DNA of 64,000 nucleotides from Pseudomonas baltica (GCF_014235765.1 NZ_JACMYH010000001.1:1054001-1118000), one strand, 5' to 3'. Positions 34,990 through 43,831 are shown, counted from the first letter of the stretch. Program-made: numbers and translations. Notes: generated by a model not told the origin, from the sequence alone.

Positions 34990-35871
34990 ATGCTGATTTC
35001 CGCAGTCCTCAACGGCCAGCCCTTGCTGCTGGCAGAGCACCCTGAGCCGATGCTGCCGTGGTGGAGCTTCACCAAAACGGTGCTTGCCGCCACCGCACTG
35101 ACCCTGGTCCGTGACGGGAGGCTGGACCTGGACGAGCCGTTGACGGGCAACGACTACACGTTGCGCCAGCTGCTGCGCCATGAGGCGGGATTGGCAGACT
35201 ATGCCGAGCTGGCCGAATACCATACCGCCGTCGCCAACCATGAGCCGGCCTGGTCGGCACAAGAGATGCTGCAGCGCTTGCAGGCCGATCGGCTTCGCTA
35301 CAGCCCTGGCTCGGGCTGGCGTTATTCCAACGTCGGCTACCTGATGGTGGCCAGGCTGATCGAACGCACTACCGACCTGCCGCTGGCCGATGCAGTGCAC
35401 GCGCGCGTGCTGTTGCCATTGGGCATCGCCAACGTGCGTTTCGCCACCGCTCGAGCCGATCTGCAGCAAGCCTGCACCGGCCTCGCCACCTACGACCCAG
35501 GCTGGGTGTATCACGGCTTGCTGATCGGCCCGCTGTCACAGGCCGTGCTGTTGCTTCACCGTCTGTTCAGCGAACACCTGCTGCCTGGCGACTTGCTGCA
35601 GGCGATGCAGGAAACGCACACCCTGGGCGGCCCGATTGCCGGCAGACCCTGGCGGGCACCGGGCTATGCATTGGGGCTGATGCGCGGTCCGGTGGACGGC
35701 GGTGTGGTGTTGGCAGGGCATACCGGCTGCGGGCCCGGCAGCGTCGTCGCGGTGTACCGAGGTTGCCTGGGTGACGTCTGCGCCAGTTATGCAGCGTTCG
35801 CCCAGGACACTCGCGAAGGCGCTGTCGAGGCCTGCGTCGTCGAGCACATCTGCCGCCATCTCAACGGCTGA
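34990..35871 (+). CDS. Serine hydrolase, beta-lactamase/penicillin-binding-protein-like
   Basis: A 293-residue class-C beta-lactamase-fold hydrolase without signal peptide. The three active-site motifs are readable: SFTK (Ser-x-x-Lys, about residues 26-29), YSN (in WRYSNVGYLM, the Tyr-x-Asn motif), and HTG (in LAGHTGCGPGS, the KTG equivalent). Relatives are esterases or D-aminopeptidases as often as lactamases. The N-terminus is short: the catalytic Ser is only ~26 residues in, where classical members have ~60-80, so a periplasmic beta-lactamase role is unlikely. ATG 34990 has AAGAGA upstream. Confidence 0.82.
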   Translation: MLISAVLNGQPLLLAEHPEPMLPWWSFTKTVLAATALTLVRDGRLDLDEPLTGNDYTLRQLLRHEAGLADYAELAEYHTAVANHEPAWSAQEMLQRLQADRLRYSPGSGWRYSNVGYLMVARLIERTTDLPLADAVHARVLLPLGIANVRFATARADLQQACTGLATYDPGWVYHGLLIGPLSQAVLLLHRLFSEHLLPGDLLQAMQETHTLGGPIAGRPWRAPGYALGLMRGPVDGGVVLAGHTGCGPGSVVAVYRGCLGDVCASYAAFAQDTREGAVEACVVEHICRHLNG

Positions 35872-35908
35872 AGCGTGCTCGATCGACGCTCGGCGTCCCC
35901 TCAGCTCT

Positions 35909-37417
35909 TCAGACCTCTTCGTCCTGAAAGGCCTCTTCGCGCTTCTTGCGAAACGCTGGCAGCACCATCATCACCAGCAGAATGGCGGACGCGGCGAAGA
36001 GCACGGCACTGATGGGGCGCTCGATCAACACGATGGGGTCACCCTGAGAGATCAACAGCGCGCGGCGCAGGTTGGTCTCCAGCAACGGCCCCAGTACGAA
36101 GCCGAGCAACAGCGGCCCGGGCTCGCACTTGGCCTTGCGAAACAGATACCCCAGCAGACCGAAGATGATCACCAGGGCCACGTCGAAACCGCGGTTGTTC
36201 ACGCTGTACACGCCGACGCAGCAGAACAGCAGGATGGCCGGAAACAACAGACGGTACGGTACCCGCAGCAAACGCACCCAAAGGCCGATCAATGGCAGGT
36301 TGATGACCAACAGCATGACGTTGCCGATCCACATGCTCGCGATCAGCCCCCAGAACAGCGCCGGTTGGTTGGTGATGACCGACGGGCCGGGGGTGATGCC
36401 GTGGATCATCATGGCCCCGAGCATCATTGCCATGATCGAGTTGGACGGAATGCCCAGGGTCAGCAGCGGAATGAACGAAGACTGCGCGCCGGCGTTGTTG
36501 GCGGCTTCCGGTGCGGCCACCCCTTCGACCAGGCCTGTGCCGAACTTCTCCGGGGTCTTCGACATCTTCTTTTCCAGGGAATAGGCACTGAAGGCGCTCA
36601 ACGTTGCACCGCCGCCCGGCAGTACACCGAGAAACGTCCCCAGCGCCGTGCCCCGCAACGTGGCCGGCCAGGCCCGGCGGAAATCCTCACGGGTGGGCCA
36701 CAGGCGCGTGATCTTGCCGGCCAGTGAGGTCTTGGCCTCGCCAGACTCCAGGTTGACTGCGATCTCGGCGATGCCGAACAGGCCGACCGCGATGACCACG
36801 AAATCGATACCGTCGTACAGGTCGGTGCTGCCGAATGTCAGCCGGGTCGAACCGCTGCTCACGTCGATGCCGATCATGCCCAGCAACAGACCGATGCAGA
36901 CCATGCCGACGGCCTTGATCACCGAGCCGCTGGCCAGGATGGTCGCCGCCAACAACCCGAACACGGTCAACGCAACATACTCGGCAGGGCCGAATGACAG
37001 CGCGAACTTCGACAGCAGCGGCCCTGCAACGGCCAGGGCCACGGTCGCCACGGTGCCAGCGAAGAACGACGCCAGCGCTGCGGTGGCCAGTGCCGCGCCA
37101 GCTCTGCCCTGCTTGGCCATGGCATGGCCGTCCAGCGCCGTGACGACCGCCGAGGCTTCACCCGGCAAATTGACCAGAATGGCTGTGGTCGATCCCCCGT
37201 ATTGAGCGCCGTAGAAAATCCCTGCCAGCATGATCAGCGCGGCTAGCGGCGGCAGGAAGTAGGTAATCGGCAGCAGGATCGCCACGGTCGCTGTCGGGCC
37301 GATGCCCGGCAGGACGCCGATCAAGGTACCCAGCAGCGCACCGATCAGGCAGAACGCCAGGTTGGTCGGGCTCAACGCTTCGGAAAAGCCCAGGTACAGC
37401 GCGTCGAACATGTCCAT
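35909..37417 (-). CDS. tctA: Tripartite tricarboxylate transporter, large membrane subunit TctA
   Basis: A 502-residue inner-membrane protein with about 12 helices. The TctA signature is present: GALLGTLIGVLPGIGPTATV and the mirrored GTFLGVLPGGGATLSAFSAY, two copies of the GxLPGxGxT-type motif. The start ATG GAC ATG TTC at 37417 overlaps the last base of tctB's stop (TGATG), as in coupled operons. Order of transcription is tctC-tctB-tctA. It ends in a highly charged tail (FRKKREEAFQDEEV). With TctB and the periplasmic binder TctC it imports a carboxylate. Confidence 0.93.
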   Translation of the reverse strand: MDMFDALYLGFSEALSPTNLAFCLIGALLGTLIGVLPGIGPTATVAILLPITYFLPPLAALIMLAGIFYGAQYGGSTTAILVNLPGEASAVVTALDGHAMAKQGRAGAALATAALASFFAGTVATVALAVAGPLLSKFALSFGPAEYVALTVFGLLAATILASGSVIKAVGMVCIGLLLGMIGIDVSSGSTRLTFGSTDLYDGIDFVVIAVGLFGIAEIAVNLESGEAKTSLAGKITRLWPTREDFRRAWPATLRGTALGTFLGVLPGGGATLSAFSAYSLEKKMSKTPEKFGTGLVEGVAAPEAANNAGAQSSFIPLLTLGIPSNSIMAMMLGAMMIHGITPGPSVITNQPALFWGLIASMWIGNVMLLVINLPLIGLWVRLLRVPYRLLFPAILLFCCVGVYSVNNRGFDVALVIIFGLLGYLFRKAKCEPGPLLLGFVLGPLLETNLRRALLISQGDPIVLIERPISAVLFAASAILLVMMVLPAFRKKREEAFQDEEV

Positions 37418-37869
37418 CAGAAGGGCCCCACCGGCATTTGGACGTCGAGTCCGTAGATGAATACGAGCAGCCCGAACAGGGTCAGCACGGTACTGGAGAT
37501 GAGCACCTCGCGGACCCGCCACGCTTTGTCGGCCATGCTGCCGAAAATGATCAACCCTGCCGCGGCGATGACGAACCCGGCCAGCTCGGCGGCCAGGGCG
37601 AACCCGCCCACCGCTGCCAGCAGGATCAACAGCGGTCGCAGCTTGACCGGGTCGATCGACTCCACCTGTTTGAACAATCCCATGAGCCCCACGACCAAGC
37701 CGAGGATGATGATCAGCGAGCCGATCATCAGCGGCATGAACCCGGGCCCCATCATGGCAGCGCTGCCAGCCGGCAGGTCGCGCGTGGACCACAGCACCAG
37801 CCCGCCGAGGCCGATGAAGATCGCGCTGGCCAGCAGATCGGGGCGGTTGCCCCGTGCGGTCAAGCTCAT
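37417..37869 (-). CDS. tctB: Tripartite tricarboxylate transporter, small subunit TctB
   Basis: A ~150-residue protein with four hydrophobic helices, the size and layout of TctB. Start ATG 37869 forms an ATGA overlap with the tctC stop (37866-37868); an ATG at 37878 would add three residues and is equally possible. The first helix is DLLASAIFIGLGGLVLW and the conserved loop GPGFMPLMIG (Gly-Pro-x-x-x-Pro) is a TctB hallmark. Translationally coupled to both neighbours. Confidence 0.9.
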   Translation of the reverse strand: MSLTARGNRPDLLASAIFIGLGGLVLWSTRDLPAGSAAMMGPGFMPLMIGSLIIILGLVVGLMGLFKQVESIDPVKLRPLLILLAAVGGFALAAELAGFVIAAAGLIIFGSMADKAWRVREVLISSTVLTLFGLLVFIYGLDVQMPVGPF

Positions 37870-38819
37870 TTCACCCATGGCGACGCGCTCCAGAGCTGCT
37901 GGAAACGCTCCGTCTGCGCAGGCATCTGGGCCGCCCAGTCCTCACCGGACAGGTAGGCGATCGGCAACGACAAGTCCTTGGCCTGCTTGAGAAAGGCCGG
38001 ATCCTCAAGCACCTCCTTGACGGCCACGGACATGCGCGCGGCAATCTCCACCGGGACTTTGGCAGGCGCGGCAATGCCGCGCTCGGAGGTCATCACCAGG
38101 TCGACGCCCTGCTCCCTGGCCGTGGGCAGGTCGGGTTCCTGGGGCATGCGTTCGGCGGAAAACTGCGCCAGCACACGGTACTTGGTGTCATCGCTCAGCT
38201 CGCTGATGTTCTGGCCGGCCGCGCTGATGTGTCCGCCCATCAAGGCGGTGCTGGACTCCGATGCGCCACCGAAGGGAACGTGGGTCAGCTCGATGCCTGC
38301 GAGCTGGTCCAGTTGCACAATCATCAGGTGATCGTCGGTGCCCACGCCGGAGGTACCTACCGACAGCTTGCCGGGTGCGGCCTTGGCAGCCTGGATGAAA
38401 TCGTTGAGGGTTTTGTAGGGCGAATCGTTGGGCACGGCAAGCACGGTGGGGTCGTCGACGATACGTGCCACCGGGCGAATGGAGTCGGCCGCATAGCCCA
38501 CCTTGCGCTGCACTCGGGTGCTGAGAAAACCGGGGGTGTTGATGAACGCGAAGGTGTAGCCATCGGGCCGTGCCTTGCTCAATGCGGTGTAGGCGATTTC
38601 GCCAGCGGCACCGGGCCGATTGACGATGACGACTTTCGCCCCGAGACGTTTTTCCAGGTACGGCTGCATGGTGCGCGCCATCACGTCGGTGCTGCCACCG
38701 GGCGCATAGGCCACGAGAAATTCGATTGGACGGTCTTCCGGCCAGGCCGCGTGAGCACTGAACGAGCTCAGGGCCAAACCCACAAGCGTTGCGGACAAAA
38801 CGGATGTGCAGTGATTCAT
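37866..38819 (-). CDS. tctC: Periplasmic substrate-binding protein TctC (Bug family)
   Basis: A 317-residue binding protein. It has a cleavable signal (TLVGLALSSFSAHA then A), and the mature N-terminus WPEDRPIEFLVAYAPGGSTDVMAR is the Bug/TctC consensus with its carboxylate-binding loop YAPGGSTD. The segment VIVNRPGAAGEIAYTAL is the second conserved loop. ATG 38819 has AGAGGA upstream. It lies first in tctCBA. Neighbouring RraA-like and 2-hydroxyacid dehydrogenase genes suggest a hydroxy- or keto-dicarboxylate substrate, by inference. Confidence 0.92.
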   Translation of the reverse strand: MNHCTSVLSATLVGLALSSFSAHAAWPEDRPIEFLVAYAPGGSTDVMARTMQPYLEKRLGAKVVIVNRPGAAGEIAYTALSKARPDGYTFAFINTPGFLSTRVQRKVGYAADSIRPVARIVDDPTVLAVPNDSPYKTLNDFIQAAKAAPGKLSVGTSGVGTDDHLMIVQLDQLAGIELTHVPFGGASESSTALMGGHISAAGQNISELSDDTKYRVLAQFSAERMPQEPDLPTAREQGVDLVMTSERGIAAPAKVPVEIAARMSVAVKEVLEDPAFLKQAKDLSLPIAYLSGEDWAAQMPAQTERFQQLWSASPWVK

Positions 38820-38993
38820 GAAGTGTTCCTCTGTTGTTTTTATCTGAGGCAACAAGCGTGTTCGGGGCGTATCTGTCAGCTTTTTCGGTTGATGCACGTA
38901 GGCAGGGTTTCGAATCTAGCAGAATAGAACGCCATTTTAAAAGCGATTAATGACTGGCGGACAGCCAGTGCTTCACGCAGGTGAACGCATGCA

Positions 38994-39677
38994 TCATGCC
39001 TGACCCGGCAGCACGCAACCCTTGGCCTTGAGCGCCGCGATCACCCACGTGCGGTCATTGCTACCCTGCGCGATCTGCTCCATCTGCTTGTGCTCGGCGG
39101 CGTACTTGGCAGCCGCCCGCGCGTACACCTGCTCGACATGCTCGAAGGGCACACACAGCAAGCCGTCCTCATCGCCGATCACCAGATCGCCGGGCTCCAC
39201 CACCATGCCGTCGATGGCGATCGGAACGTTGACCTCACCGGGGCCATCCTTGTACGGCCCGCGGTGGGACACACCGGCGGCGAACAATGGAAAGTCGCCT
39301 GAGGCGATGTTGGCGGCATCACGAATGGCGCCATTGATGACGATTCCCGCCACTCCGCGCTTGATGGCGTAGGCGACCATCATTTCGCCGATCAGCGCAT
39401 TGGTCAGGTCGCCACCGGCGTCGACCACGATCACGTCGCCCGGCTCGGCGATGTCCAGTGCGTAGTGCAGCATCAGGTTATCGCCAGGCCGCGCCTTGAC
39501 CGTCAGCGCCGGTCCGGCCAGCACGCCTTGACGGTGCATGGGCCGCAGGCGGGCGCCAGCGGCGGTCATGCGATTCATCGAATCGCTGACGTTGGCCACG
39601 GGAAGCTCACGGAAGCGCTCGACCCATTGCGGGCTCACGCGGCGTGAACGTTGCACAACCTGAAAACCGATGCTCAT
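38994..39677 (-). CDS. RraA-like/HMG aldolase-family protein
   Basis: A 227-residue protein of the RraA/4-hydroxy-4-methyl-2-oxoglutarate (HMG/CHA) aldolase family. The RraA/aldolase core is readable: LAGPALTVKARPGDNLMLHYAL, VIVVDAGGDLTNALIGEMM and RGVAGIVINGAIRDA, the last providing the G-x-x-R-D motif that binds pyruvate/Mg2+. Metal ligands and the active-site Arg and Asp are conserved, so an aldolase or oxaloacetate-decarboxylase activity is likelier than RNase E inhibition. It lies upstream of tctCBA on the same strand, 174 bp away, and is divergent from the hydroxyacid dehydrogenase. Confidence 0.87.
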   Translation of the reverse strand: MSIGFQVVQRSRRVSPQWVERFRELPVANVSDSMNRMTAAGARLRPMHRQGVLAGPALTVKARPGDNLMLHYALDIAEPGDVIVVDAGGDLTNALIGEMMVAYAIKRGVAGIVINGAIRDAANIASGDFPLFAAGVSHRGPYKDGPGEVNVPIAIDGMVVEPGDLVIGDEDGLLCVPFEHVEQVYARAAAKYAAEHKQMEQIAQGSNDRTWVIAALKAKGCVLPGQA

Positions 39678-39914
39678 GTGACATACCTCTGCTTGGTGTT
39701 ATTCGATGTCATGGATAGGTGGCGTTTTTTTAGAATTGCATTTCATAAATGCCAAATCAACACCCAATTCAATCTATCCTGCAGAGGAGCAAGACTTTAT
39801 TTTCAGAATTATCGCAACGCCGTTTCATTATGATAGATTCGAGTGCCCATCGAGACCTGGTCGCACACCGCGTCCCGGCTGGAACCACTCACACATAAAA
39901 ACAAGGTATTCACG

Positions 39915-40892
39915 ATGCCCCGCACCGTCTTGCTGACCGGTCCCGAACTTGCCCCCGAGGCCATGCGCCTGGCCGCCGCCGAGGGCCTCAGGATCATCGC
40001 CACCCCGCCCTATCTGCCCGAGACCGAGCTGCTGGCGACCATCGCGAGCGAACAACCCGACGCAATCATCGTCCGCCAGGGCCAACTGACTCGGGCAATG
40101 ATCGACGCTGCGCACTCGCTGAAAATCATCGCCAAGCACGGCGTGGGCTATAACACCATCGACATCCAGGCGGCTGCCGAGCGAGGCATTCCCGTCACCA
40201 TTGCCGCAGGGGCCAACGCGCAGTCGGTGGCCGAACATGCATTTGCCCTGATGTTCAGCGTCGCGCGGCAGACCGCCCGGCTGGACGCACGCCTGCGCGC
40301 CGGCCATTGGGACAAGTCATCGGCCAACGGCATCGAATTGTTCGGCAAAACCCTGGGGCTGATCGGCCTGGGCGCTATCGGCAGCATTCTGATGGACCTG
40401 GTGGCGCCGCTACGGATGCGCGTCAAGGTCTACGACCCCTACCTGCGTGAGCTGCCGCAGCGGACCCATGTCGAGCGCGAAGAAAACCTCGACCAGCTGT
40501 TGGCCGACAGCGATGTGATCAGCCTTCATTGCCCGCTGACCGACAGCAACCACCACCTGATCGGTGCGGCGCAATTGGCGCGCATGCGCCCGGGCAGCGT
40601 GCTGATCAACACCGCGCGCGGCGAGCTGGTGGATACCCAGGCGTTGGTGGAGGCATTGAAACAAGGGCAGATCGCCGGTGCCGGGCTGGACACGTTCAGC
40701 CCCGAGCCGCCGCCTGCGGACAGCGCGCTATGGGACCTGCCGACGCTGGTCGCCACGCCCCACGTCGGCGCCAACACCAGCGAAGCACGCGACCGGGTGG
40801 GCCTGGTGGCGCTGCAGCAGATTCTGGCCGTCTGGAACGGTGCGCAGCTGGACCCACGCTGCGTGGTCAACCGCCACCTGCTGGGCCATTGA
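39915..40892 (+). CDS. D-isomer-specific 2-hydroxyacid dehydrogenase
   Basis: A 325-residue NAD(P)-dependent dehydrogenase interconverting 2-oxo and 2-hydroxy acids. The Rossmann motif GKTLGLIGLGAIGSILMD (GxGxxG) lies near residue 145; catalytic Arg (INTARGELVD), Glu (SPEPPPAD) and His (ATPHVGANTSEAR) are in their usual order. The N-terminal KHGVGYNTIDIQAA is the substrate-loop signature. ATG 39915 follows AAGGTATTC. Divergent from the RraA-like gene (238 bp) and next to IclR, it fits one catabolic module with tctCBA. Confidence 0.92.
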   Translation: MPRTVLLTGPELAPEAMRLAAAEGLRIIATPPYLPETELLATIASEQPDAIIVRQGQLTRAMIDAAHSLKIIAKHGVGYNTIDIQAAAERGIPVTIAAGANAQSVAEHAFALMFSVARQTARLDARLRAGHWDKSSANGIELFGKTLGLIGLGAIGSILMDLVAPLRMRVKVYDPYLRELPQRTHVEREENLDQLLADSDVISLHCPLTDSNHHLIGAAQLARMRPGSVLINTARGELVDTQALVEALKQGQIAGAGLDTFSPEPPPADSALWDLPTLVATPHVGANTSEARDRVGLVALQQILAVWNGAQLDPRCVVNRHLLGH

Positions 40893-40936
40893 TCGTCGTC
40901 GGGCGCTGCCGATGAAGGGCGGCCCTGCGAGGAACG

Positions 40937-41668
40937 CTATTGGGCGGCGGTTGGCTCAGCGCTGGATGCCTGCTCGTCCGCCGGCTTGAAACCCAGACTG
41001 CGCATGAGGTCGCGCGCGGTGTCGAAGAGCAGCGCCCAGTGGCTTTCGGCCGCTTCTTCGGTCAGCCGGCTGGCAGGTCCGGAGATCACCAGCGCGCCCA
41101 TCAGCTCGCGCTGCGCGCCATACACCGGCAAAGCAATCGACGCGGCGTGTGGGTCGGTAGCGCCCTTGGAGAAATAGGGTTTGTCCAGCGACGTGCCGAT
41201 CTGTACCGGCACGCGCAATGCCTGTGCCCCCGCCGCTTCGTCCATCGGGCGCATGTCGCCGGGCTGCAGGTTGAGCCTGAGCCGATGCGCCGAGTTCACC
41301 CGGAACTGGCACATTCGGTAGGCGCCGTGGCGCACGTAGAACGAGGCGGTCTCGCCGGTTTGTTCAGCCAACAGGTGCAGCCGGGGCATCACGTGGCGCT
41401 CCAGGTCCAGCGCCTCTTGATACACCGCGTTCAGCCGCATGACTTCGCTGGCGAGCTGATAGCGTCCGTCGGCCATGCGGGTGATGTAGCCATGGTCTTC
41501 CAGCGAAACCATCAGCCGCATGATGGTGCTTTTGATCAGCCCGGTACGGTTCACCAACTCGACCAGACTCAGCGCCGTGTCGCCGATGGCGAACGCGGAA
41601 AGCACCGTGAGCACCCGATCGGCCGAAGCGACTCCATTTACCGCCGGACGCGGGCGCGCTTTTACCAT
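40937..41668 (-). CDS. IclR-family transcriptional regulator
   Basis: A 243-residue regulator with the IclR N-terminal winged helix (ADRVLTVLSAFAIGDTALSL, GLIKSTIMRLMVSLEDHGYI) and the GAF-like effector domain (RVNSAHRLRLNLQPGDMRPM, then GALVISGPASRL). ATG 41668 has GAGGATTG upstream; an in-frame ATG at 41782 would add an unlikely 38-residue leader. It is convergent with the hydroxyacid dehydrogenase gene (44 bp) and probably controls the carboxylate cluster. It forms the left border of the T3SS locus. Confidence 0.9.
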   Translation of the reverse strand: MVKARPRPAVNGVASADRVLTVLSAFAIGDTALSLVELVNRTGLIKSTIMRLMVSLEDHGYITRMADGRYQLASEVMRLNAVYQEALDLERHVMPRLHLLAEQTGETASFYVRHGAYRMCQFRVNSAHRLRLNLQPGDMRPMDEAAGAQALRVPVQIGTSLDKPYFSKGATDPHAASIALPVYGAQRELMGALVISGPASRLTEEAAESHWALLFDTARDLMRSLGFKPADEQASSAEPTAAQ

Positions 41669-41815
41669 CAGACAATCCTCAGTGGCGATCCCCCGACCAA
41701 GCTGGCGGGGCTGCGCGTCATTATCCGACAACCACCGTATGGCGGCTACAACTGAGCGCTGCGCATTTCGCCGCTGACACAATTCCTTAACCGCCTTGCC
41801 TGTAGGGTACCCCTG

Positions 41816-41845
41816 CAGCCACCGGGACTCACCTCAAGGTGGCTG
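41816..41845. promoter_or_regulatory. Inverted repeat upstream of the T3SS locus
   Basis: Arms CAGCCACC (41816-41823) and GGTGGCTG (41838-41845) with a 14-nt loop, in the 249-bp gap between iclR and the first T3SS gene. It could be a regulator site or a transcript hairpin; no T-run follows. I found no good HrpL-type (GGAACC-N15/16-CCAC) or rhizobial tts-box sequence by eye in the same gap. Confidence 0.4.
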
Positions 41846-41917
41846 TGGTGACATGCCGTCTGCATCTGTGCAGTAGCAGCGAATCAGACATTAATCCCCT
41901 CAACAAGGAGAGACACC

Positions 41918-42082
41918 ATGAGCACCACTACCCCAGCAGCAAGCACCAGCAGCGCCGACGCAGCGATCGAGAAAATGACCGCTGCCTTCGACTCGGCCAT
42001 CGAGAAATCGGCCAAGGTGACTGAGATCACCACCGAGAAGAAGTCCGAGCTCGACGCCGCCAAGCAGCGTCCGCAGAACTGA
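41918..42082 (+). CDS. Small helical T3SS-associated protein, candidate needle/pilin-type subunit
   Basis: A 54-residue Ala/Ser/Thr-rich protein followed by a predicted amphipathic helix (AAIEKMTAAFDSAIEKSAKV). ATG 41918 has AAGGAGA at ideal spacing. It is the first gene of the T3SS cluster, 59 bp before sctD. Size, lack of cysteine and tryptophan, and strong translation signal suit an abundant secreted helical subunit such as HrpA/SctF, but similarity to known needles is not recognisable. The competing candidate is the gene at 49423. Confidence 0.55.
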   Translation: MSTTTPAASTSSADAAIEKMTAAFDSAIEKSAKVTEITTEKKSELDAAKQRPQN

Positions 42083-42140
42083 TTCGCTGGCGGGTGGCGT
42101 GCTGCGCCATCCGCCCGTTCTTGTCGACGCCGAGTGATGA

Positions 42141-43043
42141 ATGCCTGTGATTGCTGCACACCGCTCCCTGCCACTGACTGCCCACCCCCTTCTTCCCGAG
42201 CTCAACGTGCTGAGCGGCCCCCATGCCGGTGCGGTCGTCGCGCTCGAAAGCAGTGTCTGTCGCATCGGCGCCCATGAAGACTGCGACATCGTCCTGCGCG
42301 ACCCCCAGATCCATGCAACCCATCTCACCGTGCACGTACACCGGCGCTTCCTGGCGATCGAGGCCACCGGCGGCGATGTCATGGTTGGCGACGTGCGCGT
42401 TGCCCAGGGCCACGGCTACCGCTGCAGCCTGCCGGTGCAACTGAGCGTTGGCCACACCGCCCTGCGCCTCTCGCATCCACCCGGCAGCGAACCACCGCGC
42501 TCGGCAGCAACCGCTCGCTGGACGCTGCTCGCCATGGCGTGCCTGCTGATCGTTGTCGGCTACCTGTGGCGGCCATGGACCGAAGCAGCCCCAGCGCTGG
42601 CCGTCGACGGCGCTGCGCCGACTGCCGATGCCCGGCCTGCAATCGCCAGCGCACAGCCTCAGGCACTGGCTGCGCTGCGCGAGCGTCTGGATCAAGCCGG
42701 CCTGCAACCGTTATCCATCGAAACCCAGGGCAACACGCTGCGGGTCAGTGGCCTGGTCGACAGTGATCAGCGCACCCGCTGGATCGAGGTACAGAGTTGG
42801 TATGACCGGACCTGGGGCAATGCGCCGGTGCTGCGCAACGACGTGCTGCCAGCACCGCCGCTGGTGCCGCCGCGGGTGCATTTCCAGGCGGTCTGGCTGG
42901 GCCCGCAACCCTATGTGCTAGGCGAGCGCGGCGAACGCCTCTACCCCGGTGCGGCGCTGGCCGATGGCTGGGTTCTGCAGCGTATCGAACACGATCGGCT
43001 GATTCTTGCCCGCCAGGGCAAGGAATTCGAGTTGACCCTATGA
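42141..43043 (+). CDS. sctD: T3SS inner-membrane ring protein SctD
   Basis: A 300-residue protein with the SctD layout. Residues ~15-110 form a cytosolic FHA-like domain (GPHAGAVVALESSVCRIGAH, DCDIVLRDPQIHATHLTVHV). One membrane helix follows (LLAMACLLIVVGYLW, ~128-143), then a periplasmic BON/ring-building region (QALAALRERLDQAGLQPLSI). It forms the outer inner-membrane ring with SctJ. It is somewhat short for the family (usually 350-400). ATG 42141 has GAGTGATGA upstream; the frame starts in a weak context. Confidence 0.8.
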   Translation: MPVIAAHRSLPLTAHPLLPELNVLSGPHAGAVVALESSVCRIGAHEDCDIVLRDPQIHATHLTVHVHRRFLAIEATGGDVMVGDVRVAQGHGYRCSLPVQLSVGHTALRLSHPPGSEPPRSAATARWTLLAMACLLIVVGYLWRPWTEAAPALAVDGAAPTADARPAIASAQPQALAALRERLDQAGLQPLSIETQGNTLRVSGLVDSDQRTRWIEVQSWYDRTWGNAPVLRNDVLPAPPLVPPRVHFQAVWLGPQPYVLGERGERLYPGAALADGWVLQRIEHDRLILARQGKEFELTL

Positions 43044-43071
43044 ATCTGCGGGCCAGGCGGGAGCGAGCGGC

Positions 43072-43449
43072 ATGAAAGTCGAGGCGCGCAAAGGGCCCGA
43101 TCCCACGGCCGGCAGCCTGCGCAGCGAGCCGGTGCAACCAGCCGCCGCCAGTGCCGCGACGGCTACCCGCGAGGCCTTCGAGAAAGCCATTCGCAACCGG
43201 CGTGCCGATATCGGCAAGTCGCTGCGCGGACGGCTCGAGCAGCTGACTCAGGTTCAGGTTCAGGACCCGACGATATTCAGCCCGCACCGCACCGCGCAGA
43301 TTCTCCAGCACCTGATCGACGTCATCGTGCCGCACTTGGGCGCCGATGCGGAAACCGAAACGGTGGCGCTGGCGTTGCTGCACGAAGAGATGCAACTGCA
43401 GCGCGACATCGAGGCCCACCTGGAAGCCGGCGCTGACCATGACGGCTGA
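43072..43449 (+). CDS. T3SS cluster protein of unknown function
   Basis: A 125-residue protein with a Pro/Ala-rich N-terminus and a helical C-terminal ~80 residues (EKAIRNRRADIGKSLRGRLE, HLIDVIVPHLGADAETETVA, LLHEEMQLQRDIEAHLE). I do not recognise it. Between sctD and a TPR gene, it could be a small export co-chaperone (SctE/YscE-like role), but that is only positional inference. GGGAGCG precedes the ATG. It overlaps the next gene by 11 nt. Confidence 0.65.
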   Translation: MKVEARKGPDPTAGSLRSEPVQPAAASAATATREAFEKAIRNRRADIGKSLRGRLEQLTQVQVQDPTIFSPHRTAQILQHLIDVIVPHLGADAETETVALALLHEEMQLQRDIEAHLEAGADHDG

Positions 43450-43831
43450 ACGCGAGCTGCCAGGCGAGATGGACATGAGCCCCGCGGCGCCGTCGCCGCG
43501 TGACTGCGCCCAGTGGCTGCACAGCCGCGGGCAGTCGTATGCACGCAGCGGCCAGGAGCGACGTGGCCTGACCTACCTGTTGATGGCCTATCGCATCTGC
43601 CCGGACGACATCCATATCCTGCGCAGCCTGATCGCCTTGTTCACTCAATCGGGTGACGGACGCCGGGCGCTCAATGCACTCGACTACCTGATCGGCCTGG
43701 AAGGCGAGCACCCCTGCCATGCGCTGCTGCGCAGCCGCGCCCTGTGGGTCAGCGGCGATCATGCCGGCGCACGCGAGTGTTTTTCCCGTCACCTGCTGGG
43801 GCCTGCCCCGCCAAGGACTTCGAACCCATGA
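43439..43831 (+). CDS. TPR-type T3SS chaperone (SctG/LcrH-like)
   Basis: A 130-residue protein of tandem TPR-like helices: AQWLHSRGQSYARSGQERRG, LTYLLMAYRICPDDIHILRS, LIALFTQSGDGRRALNALDY, and a fourth partial helix pair. Rhizobial T3SS loci carry a TPR gene (y4yS) next to sctV in the same place, which supports a needle- or translocator-chaperone role. The exact partner is unknown. ATG 43439 overlaps the previous gene by 11 nt; the stop overlaps sctV's ATG (ATGA). Confidence 0.7.
   Translation: MTAERELPGEMDMSPAAPSPRDCAQWLHSRGQSYARSGQERRGLTYLLMAYRICPDDIHILRSLIALFTQSGDGRRALNALDYLIGLEGEHPCHALLRSRALWVSGDHAGARECFSRHLLGPAPPRTSNP

Noticed and set aside
41669..41917. HrpL box or rhizobial tts box in front of the T3SS
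   Set aside because: No sequence with the proper GGAACC-N15/16-CCAC spacing or tts-box core was visible in the gap.
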